Origin: Lysobacter luteus
Lineage (GTDB): Bacteria; Pseudomonadota; Gammaproteobacteria; Xanthomonadales; Xanthomonadaceae
Direction: 5' to 3'
Length of the DNA stretch: 64,000 nt
Assembly: GCF_907164845.1 (NCBI RefSeq)
Contig: NZ_OU015430.1
Location: 982,001 to 1,046,000, forward strand
Numbering within the stretch: the stretch's first letter is position 1; each line of letters starts with the position of its first letter. The notes under the pieces are model-generated. The model was not told the origin of the DNA, ran no database searches, and worked only from the letters and a program-made list of their open reading frames with translations. Positions 40,953-50,817 of the stretch are shown piece by piece. A program made the translations under genes and the position numbers.

Positions 40953-41819
40953 TCAGAAGAGGACCGAAGCCATCTTCCGGCGGTAGCGTCCGACCAGCTC
41001 GGCGTCGTCGATCACCTGGAACGCGTCGATCAGCGCCTTGCGCGGCAGCCCGCCGTCGAAGTCGCGGTCGTGCCGCAGCATCTCGATGAACTGCTCCAGC
41101 GCGGCCTCGCTGCGGCCGGCCACCAGCGCGTGCGCGCCCAGCAGGTGGCGCGCGCGGAGGTCGCCGGGGTCGGCGGCCACCGACTGCCGTAGCGCCTCGA
41201 CCGGCGGCGCTTCCTTCAGCAGGGCGGCAAATCCGAGGCTGGCGCGCGCACGGCGGGCGCGGTCGTCGGTGGCCAGGTTGGCGGGCAGGCCATCCAGCAG
41301 CGGCTCGGCTTCCGCGGTCGCACCGGTCTGCAGCAGCGCGACCGCGAGGTCGAGCTTGAGTTCGTCGTTGTCCGGGGCCAGCGCCACCTCGCCGCGCAGG
41401 CGTGCAACCTCCGCCTCCGGGTCCAGCGGCGCCGCAGGCACCTCGGCGGCCTCCCCGGCCGCTGCCGCCGGTTCGATCCCGTGGTGGCGCAGGAACTCGC
41501 GGATCTGGCCTTCAGGCAGCACGCCGGGGAACCCGTCGAGCGGCTGGCCGTCCTTGACCAGGAACACGGTAGGGATCGACCGGACCTGGAAGGCCGCGGC
41601 CAGCTGCTGCTCCTTGTCGACATCGACCTTGGCCAGCACGAACGCGCCGTTGTATTCCGCCGCAAGCTTCTCCAGCACCGGGCCGAGCTGCTTGCACGGC
41701 CCGCACCACTCGGCCCAGAAGTCGACCAGCACCGGCGTCGCCATCGATTTCTGCAGGACGTCGTCTTCGAAGGCTTCGGTGGTGGCGTCGAAAACGTGCG
41801 GGGTGGCGGTGGCAGTCAT
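40953..41819 (-). CDS. cnoX: CnoX/YbbN-like thioredoxin-TPR protein
   Basis: A 288-residue cytoplasmic protein: N-terminal thioredoxin domain (about 10-115) and a C-terminal helical TPR-like region (about 130-288). The redox motif is W-Cys39-G-P-Cys42-K, the full thioredoxin CGPC; E. coli CnoX has lost one cysteine and works as a chlorine-activated holdase, so this homologue should still be redox-active. IPTVFLV with the cis-Pro is present. GAGGAG lies 5 bases before the ATG. The gene follows the amidohydrolase by 84 bases on the same strand. Confidence 0.92.
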   Translation of the reverse strand: MTATATPHVFDATTEAFEDDVLQKSMATPVLVDFWAEWCGPCKQLGPVLEKLAAEYNGAFVLAKVDVDKEQQLAAAFQVRSIPTVFLVKDGQPLDGFPGVLPEGQIREFLRHHGIEPAAAAGEAAEVPAAPLDPEAEVARLRGEVALAPDNDELKLDLAVALLQTGATAEAEPLLDGLPANLATDDRARRARASLGFAALLKEAPPVEALRQSVAADPGDLRARHLLGAHALVAGRSEAALEQFIEMLRHDRDFDGGLPRKALIDAFQVIDDAELVGRYRRKMASVLF

Positions 41820-41903
41820 GGCGGCTCCTCTGGACTCGACCGGACATGGTGCCGGAGGTCGGCCATTCCAAGCCAACCCGCGCGCACCCGTGCAACCCGG
41901 CCC

Positions 41904-43232
41904 TCAGTGGCCGGCGCGGTCGGTCTCGCCCGGCACCGCGGCGCCCGGTTGCCGGTAGACCACGCCGTCCTTCATGACGAACTCGACCGCGAGCACCGCC
42001 TGGATGTCGTCGACCGGGTTGCCCGGCACGGCGACGATGTCGGCGCGCTGGCCCGGCGCGATCCGGCCCTGGTCGTCGATGCCGAGCACCCGGGCGGCGT
42101 CGATCGTCGCCATCTGCAGGGCCTTGGCGGCCGGGATGCCGGCCTCGACCAGGTAGATGAACTCGCGCGCGTTGTCGCCGTGTGGGCCCACGCCCATGTC
42201 GGTGCCGAACGCCATCGGCACGCCGGCGCGGTAGGCGCGAGCGGCCGTGTCCTGGATCAAGGCGCCGATGCGCGCGGCCTTGGGCCGGACGACCTCGGGG
42301 AAGTAGCCGTCGACCTTGGCCTTGTCGGCCACGAATCGGCCCGCGTACACCGTCGGGATGTACCAGGTGCCCTTCCGCTTCATCAGCGCCATCACCTCGT
42401 CGCTCATGTAGGTGCCGTGCTCGATGCTGGTGACGCCGGCCTCGACCGCGCGGCGCATGCCTTCCTCGCCGTGCGCGTGGGCGGCTACCCGGTAGCCGTA
42501 GTCGTGGGCGGTCGCCACGATCGCCGCGACCTCGTCGACGGTGAACTGCGGGGCGTCGCCGGATTTCGCGTACGACAGCACGCCGCCGGTGGCGGTGATC
42601 TTGATGACGTCGCTGCCTTCCTTGTAGCGCTGGCGCACCGCCTGGCGCGCGTCGTCGACCGAGTTGATGACCCCCTCGGTCGGGCCGGGTGGGCCGAGCA
42701 GGTGCGAGAGCGTGGAGTTGTAGCCGTTGGTGGGGTCGGCGTGGCCGCCGGTGGTCGCGATCGACTTGCCCGCCGCCCAGATGCGCGGGCCGGCGACCAG
42801 GCCCTGGTTGATCGCATCTCGCAGGTGCGGCGCCACTTCGCCACCCAGGTCGCGCACGCTGGTGAAGCCGGCCAGCAGCGTCTGTTTCGCGTAGCCCACG
42901 GCACGGAAGGCGTAGTCGACCTCGTCCAGGCGGAAGCCTTCGGAGTAGCTGTCCGGACTGGACTGGCTGGCCAGGTGCACATGCAGGTCGGTCCACCCGG
43001 GCGTGCAGGTGTGGCCGGACAGGTCGATCGACGGTACGCCCGCCACGTCGGCGTGCCCGCCGCTGGTGACCTGCGCGATCCGGCCGTCGCGCACCAGCAC
43101 CGTGTGCGGGCCGAGCACCTTGCCGCTGCGGCTGTCGAACAGCCGGCCGCAGTGGACGGCGGTGGCGGGCGACTGCGCGGCAACCGGTGCCGTGAGCGGG
43201 GCGAGGAACACGAACAGCAACAGTGCGCGCAT
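41904..43232 (-). CDS. Exported amidohydrolase (imidazolonepropionase/prolidase-like)
   Basis: A 442-residue metal-dependent hydrolase with a signal peptide ending at PVAAQ (residue 20). Metal and active-site motifs: DLHVHL (His84, His86), DVIKITATGG with the bridging Lys, VAAHAHGEEGM, SIEHGTYM and FGTDMG. The arrangement fits the subgroup that includes periplasmic Xaa-Pro/Xaa-Arg dipeptidases of the amidohydrolase superfamily. Substrate uncertain. Divergent from leuS, with 199 bases between the starts. Confidence 0.93.
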   Translation of the reverse strand: MRALLLFVFLAPLTAPVAAQSPATAVHCGRLFDSRSGKVLGPHTVLVRDGRIAQVTSGGHADVAGVPSIDLSGHTCTPGWTDLHVHLASQSSPDSYSEGFRLDEVDYAFRAVGYAKQTLLAGFTSVRDLGGEVAPHLRDAINQGLVAGPRIWAAGKSIATTGGHADPTNGYNSTLSHLLGPPGPTEGVINSVDDARQAVRQRYKEGSDVIKITATGGVLSYAKSGDAPQFTVDEVAAIVATAHDYGYRVAAHAHGEEGMRRAVEAGVTSIEHGTYMSDEVMALMKRKGTWYIPTVYAGRFVADKAKVDGYFPEVVRPKAARIGALIQDTAARAYRAGVPMAFGTDMGVGPHGDNAREFIYLVEAGIPAAKALQMATIDAARVLGIDDQGRIAPGQRADIVAVPGNPVDDIQAVLAVEFVMKDGVVYRQPGAAVPGETDRAGH

Positions 43233-43431
43233 GCGTGGGGCCCTTGTGGTGACGCCCGATCATAGCGGCGGGGCGGATGCCACGCGGAACCGCGCCCGGT
43301 CGCGCGCCCTGCCTGGGCGCCGACAGTAGTCGCGCCGCAGGAAATCCCGCAGCAGGGCGACCAGGACCGCCGTGGCGGGTCCGCAGGCCCTGCGGTAGGC
43401 TTGCCGGTCCCCTCGACCAAGTGCCCGCGCC

Positions 43432-46197
43432 GTGCCCACCGAAGCTTCCGCCGCCCCCAGCCAGACCGATCCGCGGGCGTTCGACCCGCAAGCCGTTGAG
43501 GCCGCCGCGCAGGGCTTCTGGAACGCCACCCGGGCGTTCGAAGTGGACGAATCGTCGCCCAAGCCGAAGTACTACTGCCTGTCGATGCTGCCGTACCCGT
43601 CCGGGGCGCTGCACATGGGCCACGTGCGCAACTACACGATCAGCGACGTGATCAGTCGCTACAAGCGGATGACCGGCCACAACGTGCTGCAGCCGATGGG
43701 CTGGGACGCATTCGGGCTGCCGGCCGAGAACGCCGCGATCAAGCACCGCACCGCGCCGGCGAAATGGACCTACGCCAACATCGCCCACATGAAGGCCCAG
43801 CTGCAGGCGATGGGCTATGCGATCGACTGGTCGCGCGAGTTCGCCACCTGCCAGCCGTCGTACTACGTGCACGAACAGCGCATGTTCGTGCGGCTGATGA
43901 AGCAGGGCCTGGCCTACCGGAAGAACTCGGTGGTCAACTGGGACCCGGTCGACCAGACCGTGCTGGCCAACGAGCAGGTGATCGACGGCCGCGGCTGGCG
44001 CACCGGCGCGCTGGTGGAGAAACGCGAGATCCCGCAGTGGTTCCTCCGCATCACCGGGTATGCCCAGGAACTGCTGGACGGCCTGGACACGCTCGAGGGC
44101 TGGCCGGACGCGGTCAAGACCATGCAGCGCAACTGGATCGGGCGCTCGGAAGGGCTCGAGATCCGATTCGACGTGCGCGATGCCGATGGCGCCGCGCAGG
44201 CACCGCTGACCGTCTACACCACGCGTCCCGACACGCTGATGGGCGTGACCTTCGTGTCGATCGCCGCCGAGCATCCGCTGGCGGTGCGCGCGGCGCAGCA
44301 CAACCAGGAACTCGCGGACTTCATCGCCGACCTGAAGAAGGGCGGGGTCACCGAGGCCGAGCTGGAAACGCAGGAAAAGCGCGGCATGGACACCGGCCTG
44401 CGCGCGGTGCATCCGCTCAGTGGCGAGGAGATCCCGGTCTATGTCGCCAACTTCGTGCTGATGGGTTACGGCACCGGCGCGGTGATGGCGGTGCCTGGCC
44501 ACGACCAGCGCGACTGGGAGTTCGCCAACCGCTACCGCCTGCCGGTGCGTACGGTGATCGTGCCGGACGCGGTCCGCGATGCGCTGCGGGAAATCGGTAG
44601 CGATCTCGGCAATCACGCCGACCCGATGGGCGCGGCGCTCGGCGAATCCCGGCCGACCGACAGCTACGACACCGGCGCCGCCGTACAGGTGGTGCAGGAG
44701 TTCCAGCGGCGCATCGAGGAGGAGGGCGCGTACACCGATCGGGGCTGGCTGGTGAACTCCGGCGAGCTGGACGGGCTGGACTTCCAGCAGGCGTTTGACG
44801 CGCTGGCGCAGCGCTTCGAGTCCGAAGGGCGGGGCGCGCGCAAGGTCAACTTCCGCCTGCGCGACTGGGGCGTCAGCCGCCAGCGCTACTGGGGCTGCCC
44901 GATCCCGGTGATCTACTGCGATGCCTGCGGCGCCGTGCCGGTGCCGGAAGAGCAGTTGCCGGTGGTGCTGCCCGAGGACGTCGAGTTCATGGGCACCGGA
45001 TCGCCGATCAAGGCCGATCCGGAGTGGCGCAGGACCACCTGCCCCACCTGCGGCGCGGCCGCCGAGCGCGAGACCGACACCTTCGACACCTTCATGGAGT
45101 CCAGCTGGTACTACGCGCGCTACACCTCGCCCGGCGCCGGGACCCAGGTCGACGCCCGCGCCGACCACTGGCTGCCGGTCGACCAGTACATCGGCGGCAT
45201 CGAGCACGCGATCCTGCACCTGCTGTACTTCCGCTTCTATCACAAGCTCCTGCGCGACCAAGGGCTGGTGTCGAGCGACGAACCGGCGCGCAACCTGCTG
45301 ACCCAGGGCATGGTCATCGCCGACACGTTCTACCGTGACGGCGAAGGGGGCACGAAGGACTGGATCAACCCCGCCGACGTCGAGATCGCCCGCGACGAGA
45401 AGGGCCGCATCACCGGCGCGACGCTGAAGTCCGACGGCCAGCCGGTGGTGATCGGCGGCACCGAGAAGATGTCCAAGTCCAAGAACAACGGCGTCGACCC
45501 GCAGTTGATGATCGGCCGGTACGGCGCCGACACCGTGCGGCTGTTCTCGATGTTCGCCGCGCCGCCCGAGCAGTCGCTGGAGTGGCACGAGTCGGGCGTG
45601 GACGGCATGGCGCGGTTCCTGCGTCGTTTCTGGCGCGAGGTGACCACCCACGCGGTCCAGCCGGACCACCCGATGGTCGATCCGGCAACGCTGGACGCCG
45701 CCCAGAAGACGCTGCGCCGGCAGTTGCACGAGACCATCCAGAAGGTCGGCGACGACTACGGACGCCGCCACGCGTTCAACACCGCGATCGCCTCGCTGAT
45801 GGAACTGCTCAACCACGTCGCGAAGTTCGACGACATGAGCGACCAGGGCCGCGCGGTCCGGCACGAGGCGCTGGAAGCGATGGTGCTGCTGCTCAACCCG
45901 GTGACCCCGCATGTCAGCCACGCGCTGTGGCAGGCGCTGGGCCACCCGGAAACGCTGCTGGAGGACGTGCCGTTCCCGGTCGCCGACCCGGCCGCGCTCG
46001 CGCGCGACGCGGTGACGCTGGCGGTGCAGGTCAACGGCAAGTTGCGCGGCACCATCGAGGTGCCGGTGAACGTGGACAAGGCCGAGGCCGAGCGGCTCGC
46101 ACTGGCCGAGCCGAACGTCGCCAAGTTCCTCGATGGCCTGGCGGTGCGCAAGGTGATCGTGGTGCCCGGCAAGATCGTCAACATCGTCGCCGGGTAA
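43432..46197 (+). CDS. leuS: Leucyl-tRNA synthetase
   Basis: A 921-residue class I synthetase that charges tRNA-Leu. HIGH-type motif HMGH (about residue 62) in [14 protein letters not shown]; the editing domain includes [12 protein letters not shown] and the [17 protein letters not shown] specificity loop; zinc-domain cysteines are in CDACGAVPV and CPTCG; KMSKS is at about 679-683 ([13 protein letters not shown]). The C-terminal anticodon and [11 protein letters not shown] domains are complete. The start is GTG at 43432, after which the family-like [14 protein letters not shown] follows; ATG alternatives are too far inside. Confidence 0.97.
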   Translation: MPTEASAAPSQTDPRAFDPQAVEAAAQGFWNATRAFEVDESSPKPKYYCLSMLPYPSGALHMGHVRNYTISDVISRYKRMTGHNVLQPMGWDAFGLPAENAAIKHRTAPAKWTYANIAHMKAQLQAMGYAIDWSREFATCQPSYYVHEQRMFVRLMKQGLAYRKNSVVNWDPVDQTVLANEQVIDGRGWRTGALVEKREIPQWFLRITGYAQELLDGLDTLEGWPDAVKTMQRNWIGRSEGLEIRFDVRDADGAAQAPLTVYTTRPDTLMGVTFVSIAAEHPLAVRAAQHNQELADFIADLKKGGVTEAELETQEKRGMDTGLRAVHPLSGEEIPVYVANFVLMGYGTGAVMAVPGHDQRDWEFANRYRLPVRTVIVPDAVRDALREIGSDLGNHADPMGAALGESRPTDSYDTGAAVQVVQEFQRRIEEEGAYTDRGWLVNSGELDGLDFQQAFDALAQRFESEGRGARKVNFRLRDWGVSRQRYWGCPIPVIYCDACGAVPVPEEQLPVVLPEDVEFMGTGSPIKADPEWRRTTCPTCGAAAERETDTFDTFMESSWYYARYTSPGAGTQVDARADHWLPVDQYIGGIEHAILHLLYFRFYHKLLRDQGLVSSDEPARNLLTQGMVIADTFYRDGEGGTKDWINPADVEIARDEKGRITGATLKSDGQPVVIGGTEKMSKSKNNGVDPQLMIGRYGADTVRLFSMFAAPPEQSLEWHESGVDGMARFLRRFWREVTTHAVQPDHPMVDPATLDAAQKTLRRQLHETIQKVGDDYGRRHAFNTAIASLMELLNHVAKFDDMSDQGRAVRHEALEAMVLLLNPVTPHVSHALWQALGHPETLLEDVPFPVADPAALARDAVTLAVQVNGKLRGTIEVPVNVDKAEAERLALAEPNVAKFLDGLAVRKVIVVPGKIVNIVAG

Positions 46198-46216
46198 CCC
46201 TCACCGTCGGCACCAT

Positions 46217-46250
46217 GCAAAACGCCCGGACCAGCCGGGCGTTTTGCTTT
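46217..46250. terminator. bidirectional terminator between leuS and slp-like gene
   Basis: Perfect 13-base stem GCAAAACGCCCGG / CCGGGCGTTTTGC with a 5-base loop and a trailing TTT. It sits between convergent stops (46197 and 46262) and can act on both strands. Confidence 0.92.
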
Positions 46251-46261
46251 CGTGCGCTAGC

Positions 46262-46774
46262 TCACCACCAGCCCCACCAGGGCCACGGTGCCGGCCGCGT
46301 GACCACGTCCACGCGCTCGCGCACCGGCCACAGGTAGACCACGTCGGCCGCCACCCGCGGGAAGCGGTAGTCGTACTCGCCGATGCGGCGGTTCTCGTAT
46401 CCGTCGATGCGACCGGTGAAGGTCACTTCGCGGTTCTTCTCGAACAACGCCGGGTCGTAGAAGCCCTCGCGGCAGGCGATGAAGCGTCCGCCAACGTCGT
46501 CGGTCGCCCAGTACGGCCGGCCGTAGGCGTTGAGACGGGTGGAGATCATCTCGAAACAGGTGCGGTTGGGCTGTGGCTCGACATCGACGATGCGGCCGCC
46601 CCAGCGGACCGCGGCACCGGTGCGGTCGGTGCCGATGGCGTCGCGTGGACTGATCTGGGCGAACTCGCCCTGCAGGGGCTTGGGCTGGCTGGCGCAGGCG
46701 GCCAGCAGCGCGGCGGCCAGCGCAAGCATGGCCAGGCGCAGCGGGTTCGATGTGGGGCGGATCAGGCTATTCAT
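46262..46774 (-). CDS. Slp-family outer-membrane lipoprotein
   Basis: A 170-residue lipoprotein: signal to LLAAC with Cys27, Ala28 at +2 (outer-membrane sorting). The body has Slp-family strands (QGEFAQISPRDA, VRWGGRIVDVEP, FEMISTRLNAYGRP, GGRFIACREGFYDPALF, REVTFTGRIDG) and ends in an aromatic WPWWGWW tail. Slp proteins are stress/starvation-related outer-membrane lipoproteins in E. coli. CGGAG lies 6 bases before the ATG. It is the last gene of the MoxR-DUF58-transglutaminase operon, 35 bases after the transglutaminase stop. Confidence 0.9.
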   Translation of the reverse strand: MNSLIRPTSNPLRLAMLALAAALLAACASQPKPLQGEFAQISPRDAIGTDRTGAAVRWGGRIVDVEPQPNRTCFEMISTRLNAYGRPYWATDDVGGRFIACREGFYDPALFEKNREVTFTGRIDGYENRRIGEYDYRFPRVAADVVYLWPVRERVDVVTRPAPWPWWGWW

Positions 46775-46809
46775 CGTGTGCTCCGTTGGGGTCCGGGTCA
46801 CCGGACCGG

Positions 46810-48768
46810 TCAGTGCGGGCGGTGGGCACGCAGCTCGCGGATCAGCGATCGGCGCGCCTGGGCAGCCCCCGGCTGGCTGGCAGCGTAGCGCCAATCGCTG
46901 AAACGTTGGCTGAGTCCCAACAGCGTGCCGTCGTCGGACGGGCGCGCCTGGCGGACCCGCTCGGCCCAGTCCAGCGCGGATTCGTGCGGCTCGCGCCCCA
47001 AGCCTAGCCGCCGGTAGCGTCGGTCGAGCGCATGCCAGGCACGCAGCACCGGGTCCGGCTGGCGCTCGCCGCGGCGGCTCAGCCAGATCATCCAAAGCAG
47101 TGCCAGTAGCGCGGCGACGGTGAACAGCAGGCCCAGCCGGACGCCGTCGAGGCGGTCGATGCCGAGCGGCCTGAGCATCCGCGCCTGCCGGTCGGCATCG
47201 AAGCCAAGCACGAAGTCGTTCCAGCCGCGGCGCAACCAGTCGGTGTAGTCGAACAGCGTGCCGCCGCCGAACACGTCGCCCAGCAGGCCGGCACCGGGCC
47301 GGCGGTCGTCGAGGGTGTCGTAGATCCGTTCGGGTGCGACCGCTGCGGTGGGGTCGACCCGGACCCAGCCCCGGCCTTCGAGCCAGACCTCGGCCCAGGC
47401 GTGGGCATCGGAGCGGCGCACCAACCAATAGTCGCCGACCGGATTGCGGTAGCCGCCGACGTAGCCGGTGACGACGCGGGCCGGGATGCCGGCGCCACGC
47501 ATCAGCACCACGAAGGCCGAGCTGTAGTGCTCGCAGAAGCCGGCCTGCTGGTCGAACAGGAACTCGTCCACTGCGTGCCGGCCCGGCAGCGGGGTGGTCA
47601 GCGTGTAGGCGAATTCGGCGGTGATCCAGTCGAGCGCGCGGCGGACGATCGCGCCGTCGTCCGGTCCGGCCTCGGCCCGCCATTGCCGCGCCAGCTGCAG
47701 GGTGCGTGGGTTGTAGCCGTCCGGTAGCGACAGCGCGATGCGGCGCAATCCCGGCCGCAGGTCCGGTTCGTACGCCACCGGCGGCGAGGACTGCATGCGC
47801 CAGCGCGTCAGCGCGTTCAACGGGCGCGGGGCGTGGATCTCGTGGCCGTGGTTGAGCCGGACACCGTCGGGAACGTCGACCGGCAGTTCGAGCGACACGA
47901 ACTGGCGCCGGTCGGTCGGCTCCACTTCCACTTCGTAGTCCCAGCGCACATCGCCGTGGCGGACGTCGGCCGGGGGCAGGTTGGCCAACCAGGGCGACCG
48001 TGACCAGGTGCGGCCGTCGAAATCCCACATCACCGGGCCGCGCCAGTACATCTGCGAGGTCGGTGGCGTCTCGCCGAAGAAGCGCACGCGCAACGCCGGG
48101 GTGTCGTCGGCGATGAGGTCGATCCACTGGCCCGGGCTCATCTCGCCCGACAATCCGGTGCGCGCCATCGTGCGCTCGGGCACGCCCCACAACGGCGACC
48201 CGAGCCGCGGGAAGAGCCAGAATGCCGCCAGCGCCAGCGGCAGGCCGATCGCCAGCAACCGGCCGATGCCGGCGAAGCGCCGCGCCGCGCCGGTCGCGAC
48301 GGCGTCGCCGGATTCCAGGTCCGCCAGGCGCTGCAGCGCACAGAGCGCGAGCACCGCACCCACCAGCCCGAGCTCCAGGGCCAGGGGGCCCTGGTCGAGC
48401 AGGAACGTGCCGAACGGCGCGAACAGCGCGAACCCGATCAGGCTGCGCGCATCGCGCAGGCTGTAGGTCTCCGCCGGCTTGATCGCCAGCATCGCCGCCA
48501 GTACCGCGCAGCCGGTGTCCCGCCCCAGGTTGAAACCCGCCATCGACACCACCGCGCCCAGCAAGCCGAGCGCCAGGAGCAACCGCAACAGTCCGTGCAA
48601 CGGCTTCCGCCACGACGCCACCGCGACCAGGACGGCCGCGCCCGCGATGACCAGCGCCAACTGGCCCGGCAACTGCAGCAGCAACGGCAGCAGGCAGGCC
48701 GCGGCCGCCGCGAGGGCCCAGCGCCGGCTGCCGTGGTCTAGCGCGGTGTTGCGGGTGGGCTCAGACAT
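46810..48768 (-). CDS. TgpA-like transglutaminase membrane protein
   Basis: A 652-residue inner-membrane protein: an N-terminal block of about six helices (residues 15-190), a periplasmic transglutaminase-like domain (about 225-520), one further helix (about 548-566) and a C-terminal cytoplasmic DUF4129-like part. The catalytic triad is visible as Cys412 in AGFCEHYSSAFV, His in RSDAHAWAEVW and Asp in WVRVDPTAA. Homologous TgpA of Pseudomonas is essential for growth, role unclear. The ATG overlaps the DUF58 stop by 8 bases. All catalytic residues are in place. Confidence 0.93.
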   Translation of the reverse strand: MSEPTRNTALDHGSRRWALAAAAACLLPLLLQLPGQLALVIAGAAVLVAVASWRKPLHGLLRLLLALGLLGAVVSMAGFNLGRDTGCAVLAAMLAIKPAETYSLRDARSLIGFALFAPFGTFLLDQGPLALELGLVGAVLALCALQRLADLESGDAVATGAARRFAGIGRLLAIGLPLALAAFWLFPRLGSPLWGVPERTMARTGLSGEMSPGQWIDLIADDTPALRVRFFGETPPTSQMYWRGPVMWDFDGRTWSRSPWLANLPPADVRHGDVRWDYEVEVEPTDRRQFVSLELPVDVPDGVRLNHGHEIHAPRPLNALTRWRMQSSPPVAYEPDLRPGLRRIALSLPDGYNPRTLQLARQWRAEAGPDDGAIVRRALDWITAEFAYTLTTPLPGRHAVDEFLFDQQAGFCEHYSSAFVVLMRGAGIPARVVTGYVGGYRNPVGDYWLVRRSDAHAWAEVWLEGRGWVRVDPTAAVAPERIYDTLDDRRPGAGLLGDVFGGGTLFDYTDWLRRGWNDFVLGFDADRQARMLRPLGIDRLDGVRLGLLFTVAALLALLWMIWLSRRGERQPDPVLRAWHALDRRYRRLGLGREPHESALDWAERVRQARPSDDGTLLGLSQRFSDWRYAASQPGAAQARRSLIRELRAHRPH

Positions 48769-49726
48769 GCGGCAGCAGCGCCAGTGCGCGCAGGCAGGCG
48801 TGGCGGTGGGCGGGGCCCTGGTCGGGCCCGAGCGATGGCTGGCCGGGCAGCATCAGCCGGTAACGGCGGCCGTCGCGCTCGGCCTCGTCCACCCAGCGTG
48901 CGAGGCGCGACACCTTTGCTTCCTGCGGCATGCGCCCGAGCGTGCTCCAGTCGAGCACGATGTCGGCCCCGAGCGGCTGCTCGTACTCGCGCACCAGCAA
49001 GCTGTCGCGACGGGCCGACGACTTCCACGCGATCGCCCGGCGCGAATCGCCGCGACGGTAGTTGCGCAGGTGGTGCACGTCCTCGCCACTGGGATGCAGG
49101 CGGGTCTGCACCCGGTCACCCGAGCCGGTCGGCAGCGGCGGGCCGTCCGGTTCCGGCCGTGGATAGACCAGCGCCGGTGCCTGCGGCCACACGTACGCCC
49201 ACGCGGTGGCGAGCCCGAGCGGCCGGGTGGTCGACACGCGCAACCGCGGCAGGTCGAGCCACCCGCGTTCGCTGGTGGGAAGCGCGACATGCGATTCGCC
49301 GCGGCCCTGCTCGAGGTTCAACAAGCCCGGGACGCCTTCCGTCGATTCGAGCGCGACGGCGAGGCCACGTCGGCGCCGGCGGTCGTTGGCCTGTGCGTGC
49401 AGGCGGACCGTCAGCTCGTCACCGGCCGGCACCGGCTCGGCGTCGAGCGCGACCACCGCCAGGCCGGTGAGCTGCAACTGGGCGGCGACCAGGCTGGCGA
49501 GCCCGGCACCGGCCAGCAGCAACCCGAGCAGCAACGCCGGGTTGTTGTTGTAGTTGAGCGCACCCAAGAGCATCGCCAGCAGCAGCACCGCGTAGAACAG
49601 CCCGAAGCGGGTCGGCAGTACGTACACCCGGCGCCGGTCGAAGCAGGCGGGCAGGGCCTCGGGTTCGCGCGGACGGGTCCACACCAGCGCCCAGTCGTGC
49701 AACCGTCGCCGCAGAGTGCCGGCCAT
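48761..49726 (-). CDS. DUF58 domain protein
   Basis: A 321-residue protein with two close N-terminal helices (about 42-60 and 63-83) and a beta-sandwich plus DUF58 domain. The family signature RNYRRGDSRRAIAWKSSARRDSLLVREYE is recognised in two pieces (RRGDSRRAIAWK and LLVREYE). DUF58 proteins work with MoxR ATPases, often in cell-envelope integrity. It starts two bases after the MoxR stop, so it is translated with it. Confidence 0.93.
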   Translation of the reverse strand: MAGTLRRRLHDWALVWTRPREPEALPACFDRRRVYVLPTRFGLFYAVLLLAMLLGALNYNNNPALLLGLLLAGAGLASLVAAQLQLTGLAVVALDAEPVPAGDELTVRLHAQANDRRRRRGLAVALESTEGVPGLLNLEQGRGESHVALPTSERGWLDLPRLRVSTTRPLGLATAWAYVWPQAPALVYPRPEPDGPPLPTGSGDRVQTRLHPSGEDVHHLRNYRRGDSRRAIAWKSSARRDSLLVREYEQPLGADIVLDWSTLGRMPQEAKVSRLARWVDEAERDGRRYRLMLPGQPSLGPDQGPAHRHACLRALALLPHV

Positions 49727-49728
49727 CC

Positions 49729-50694
<966 letters not shown>

Positions 50695-50817
50695 GGGTGC
50701 TCTCCAAGTGGTGCCGGCGCGGCGCTCCCTGAACCCCTCTCGCCGTCGCGGGTCAACCGCTGACGGCGCCGCACGGCGCCCGCCAATTGCGCCCGAGTCT
50801 ACCGAGGTCATTCGTTG

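Noticed and set aside
41512..45945. A 1477-codon open frame antisense to leuS and the amidohydrolase/thioredoxin region
   Set aside because: Composition is rich in Arg/Ala/His/Leu with no recognisable domain. It mirrors the codon bias of leuS; such long antisense frames are expected at this GC content.
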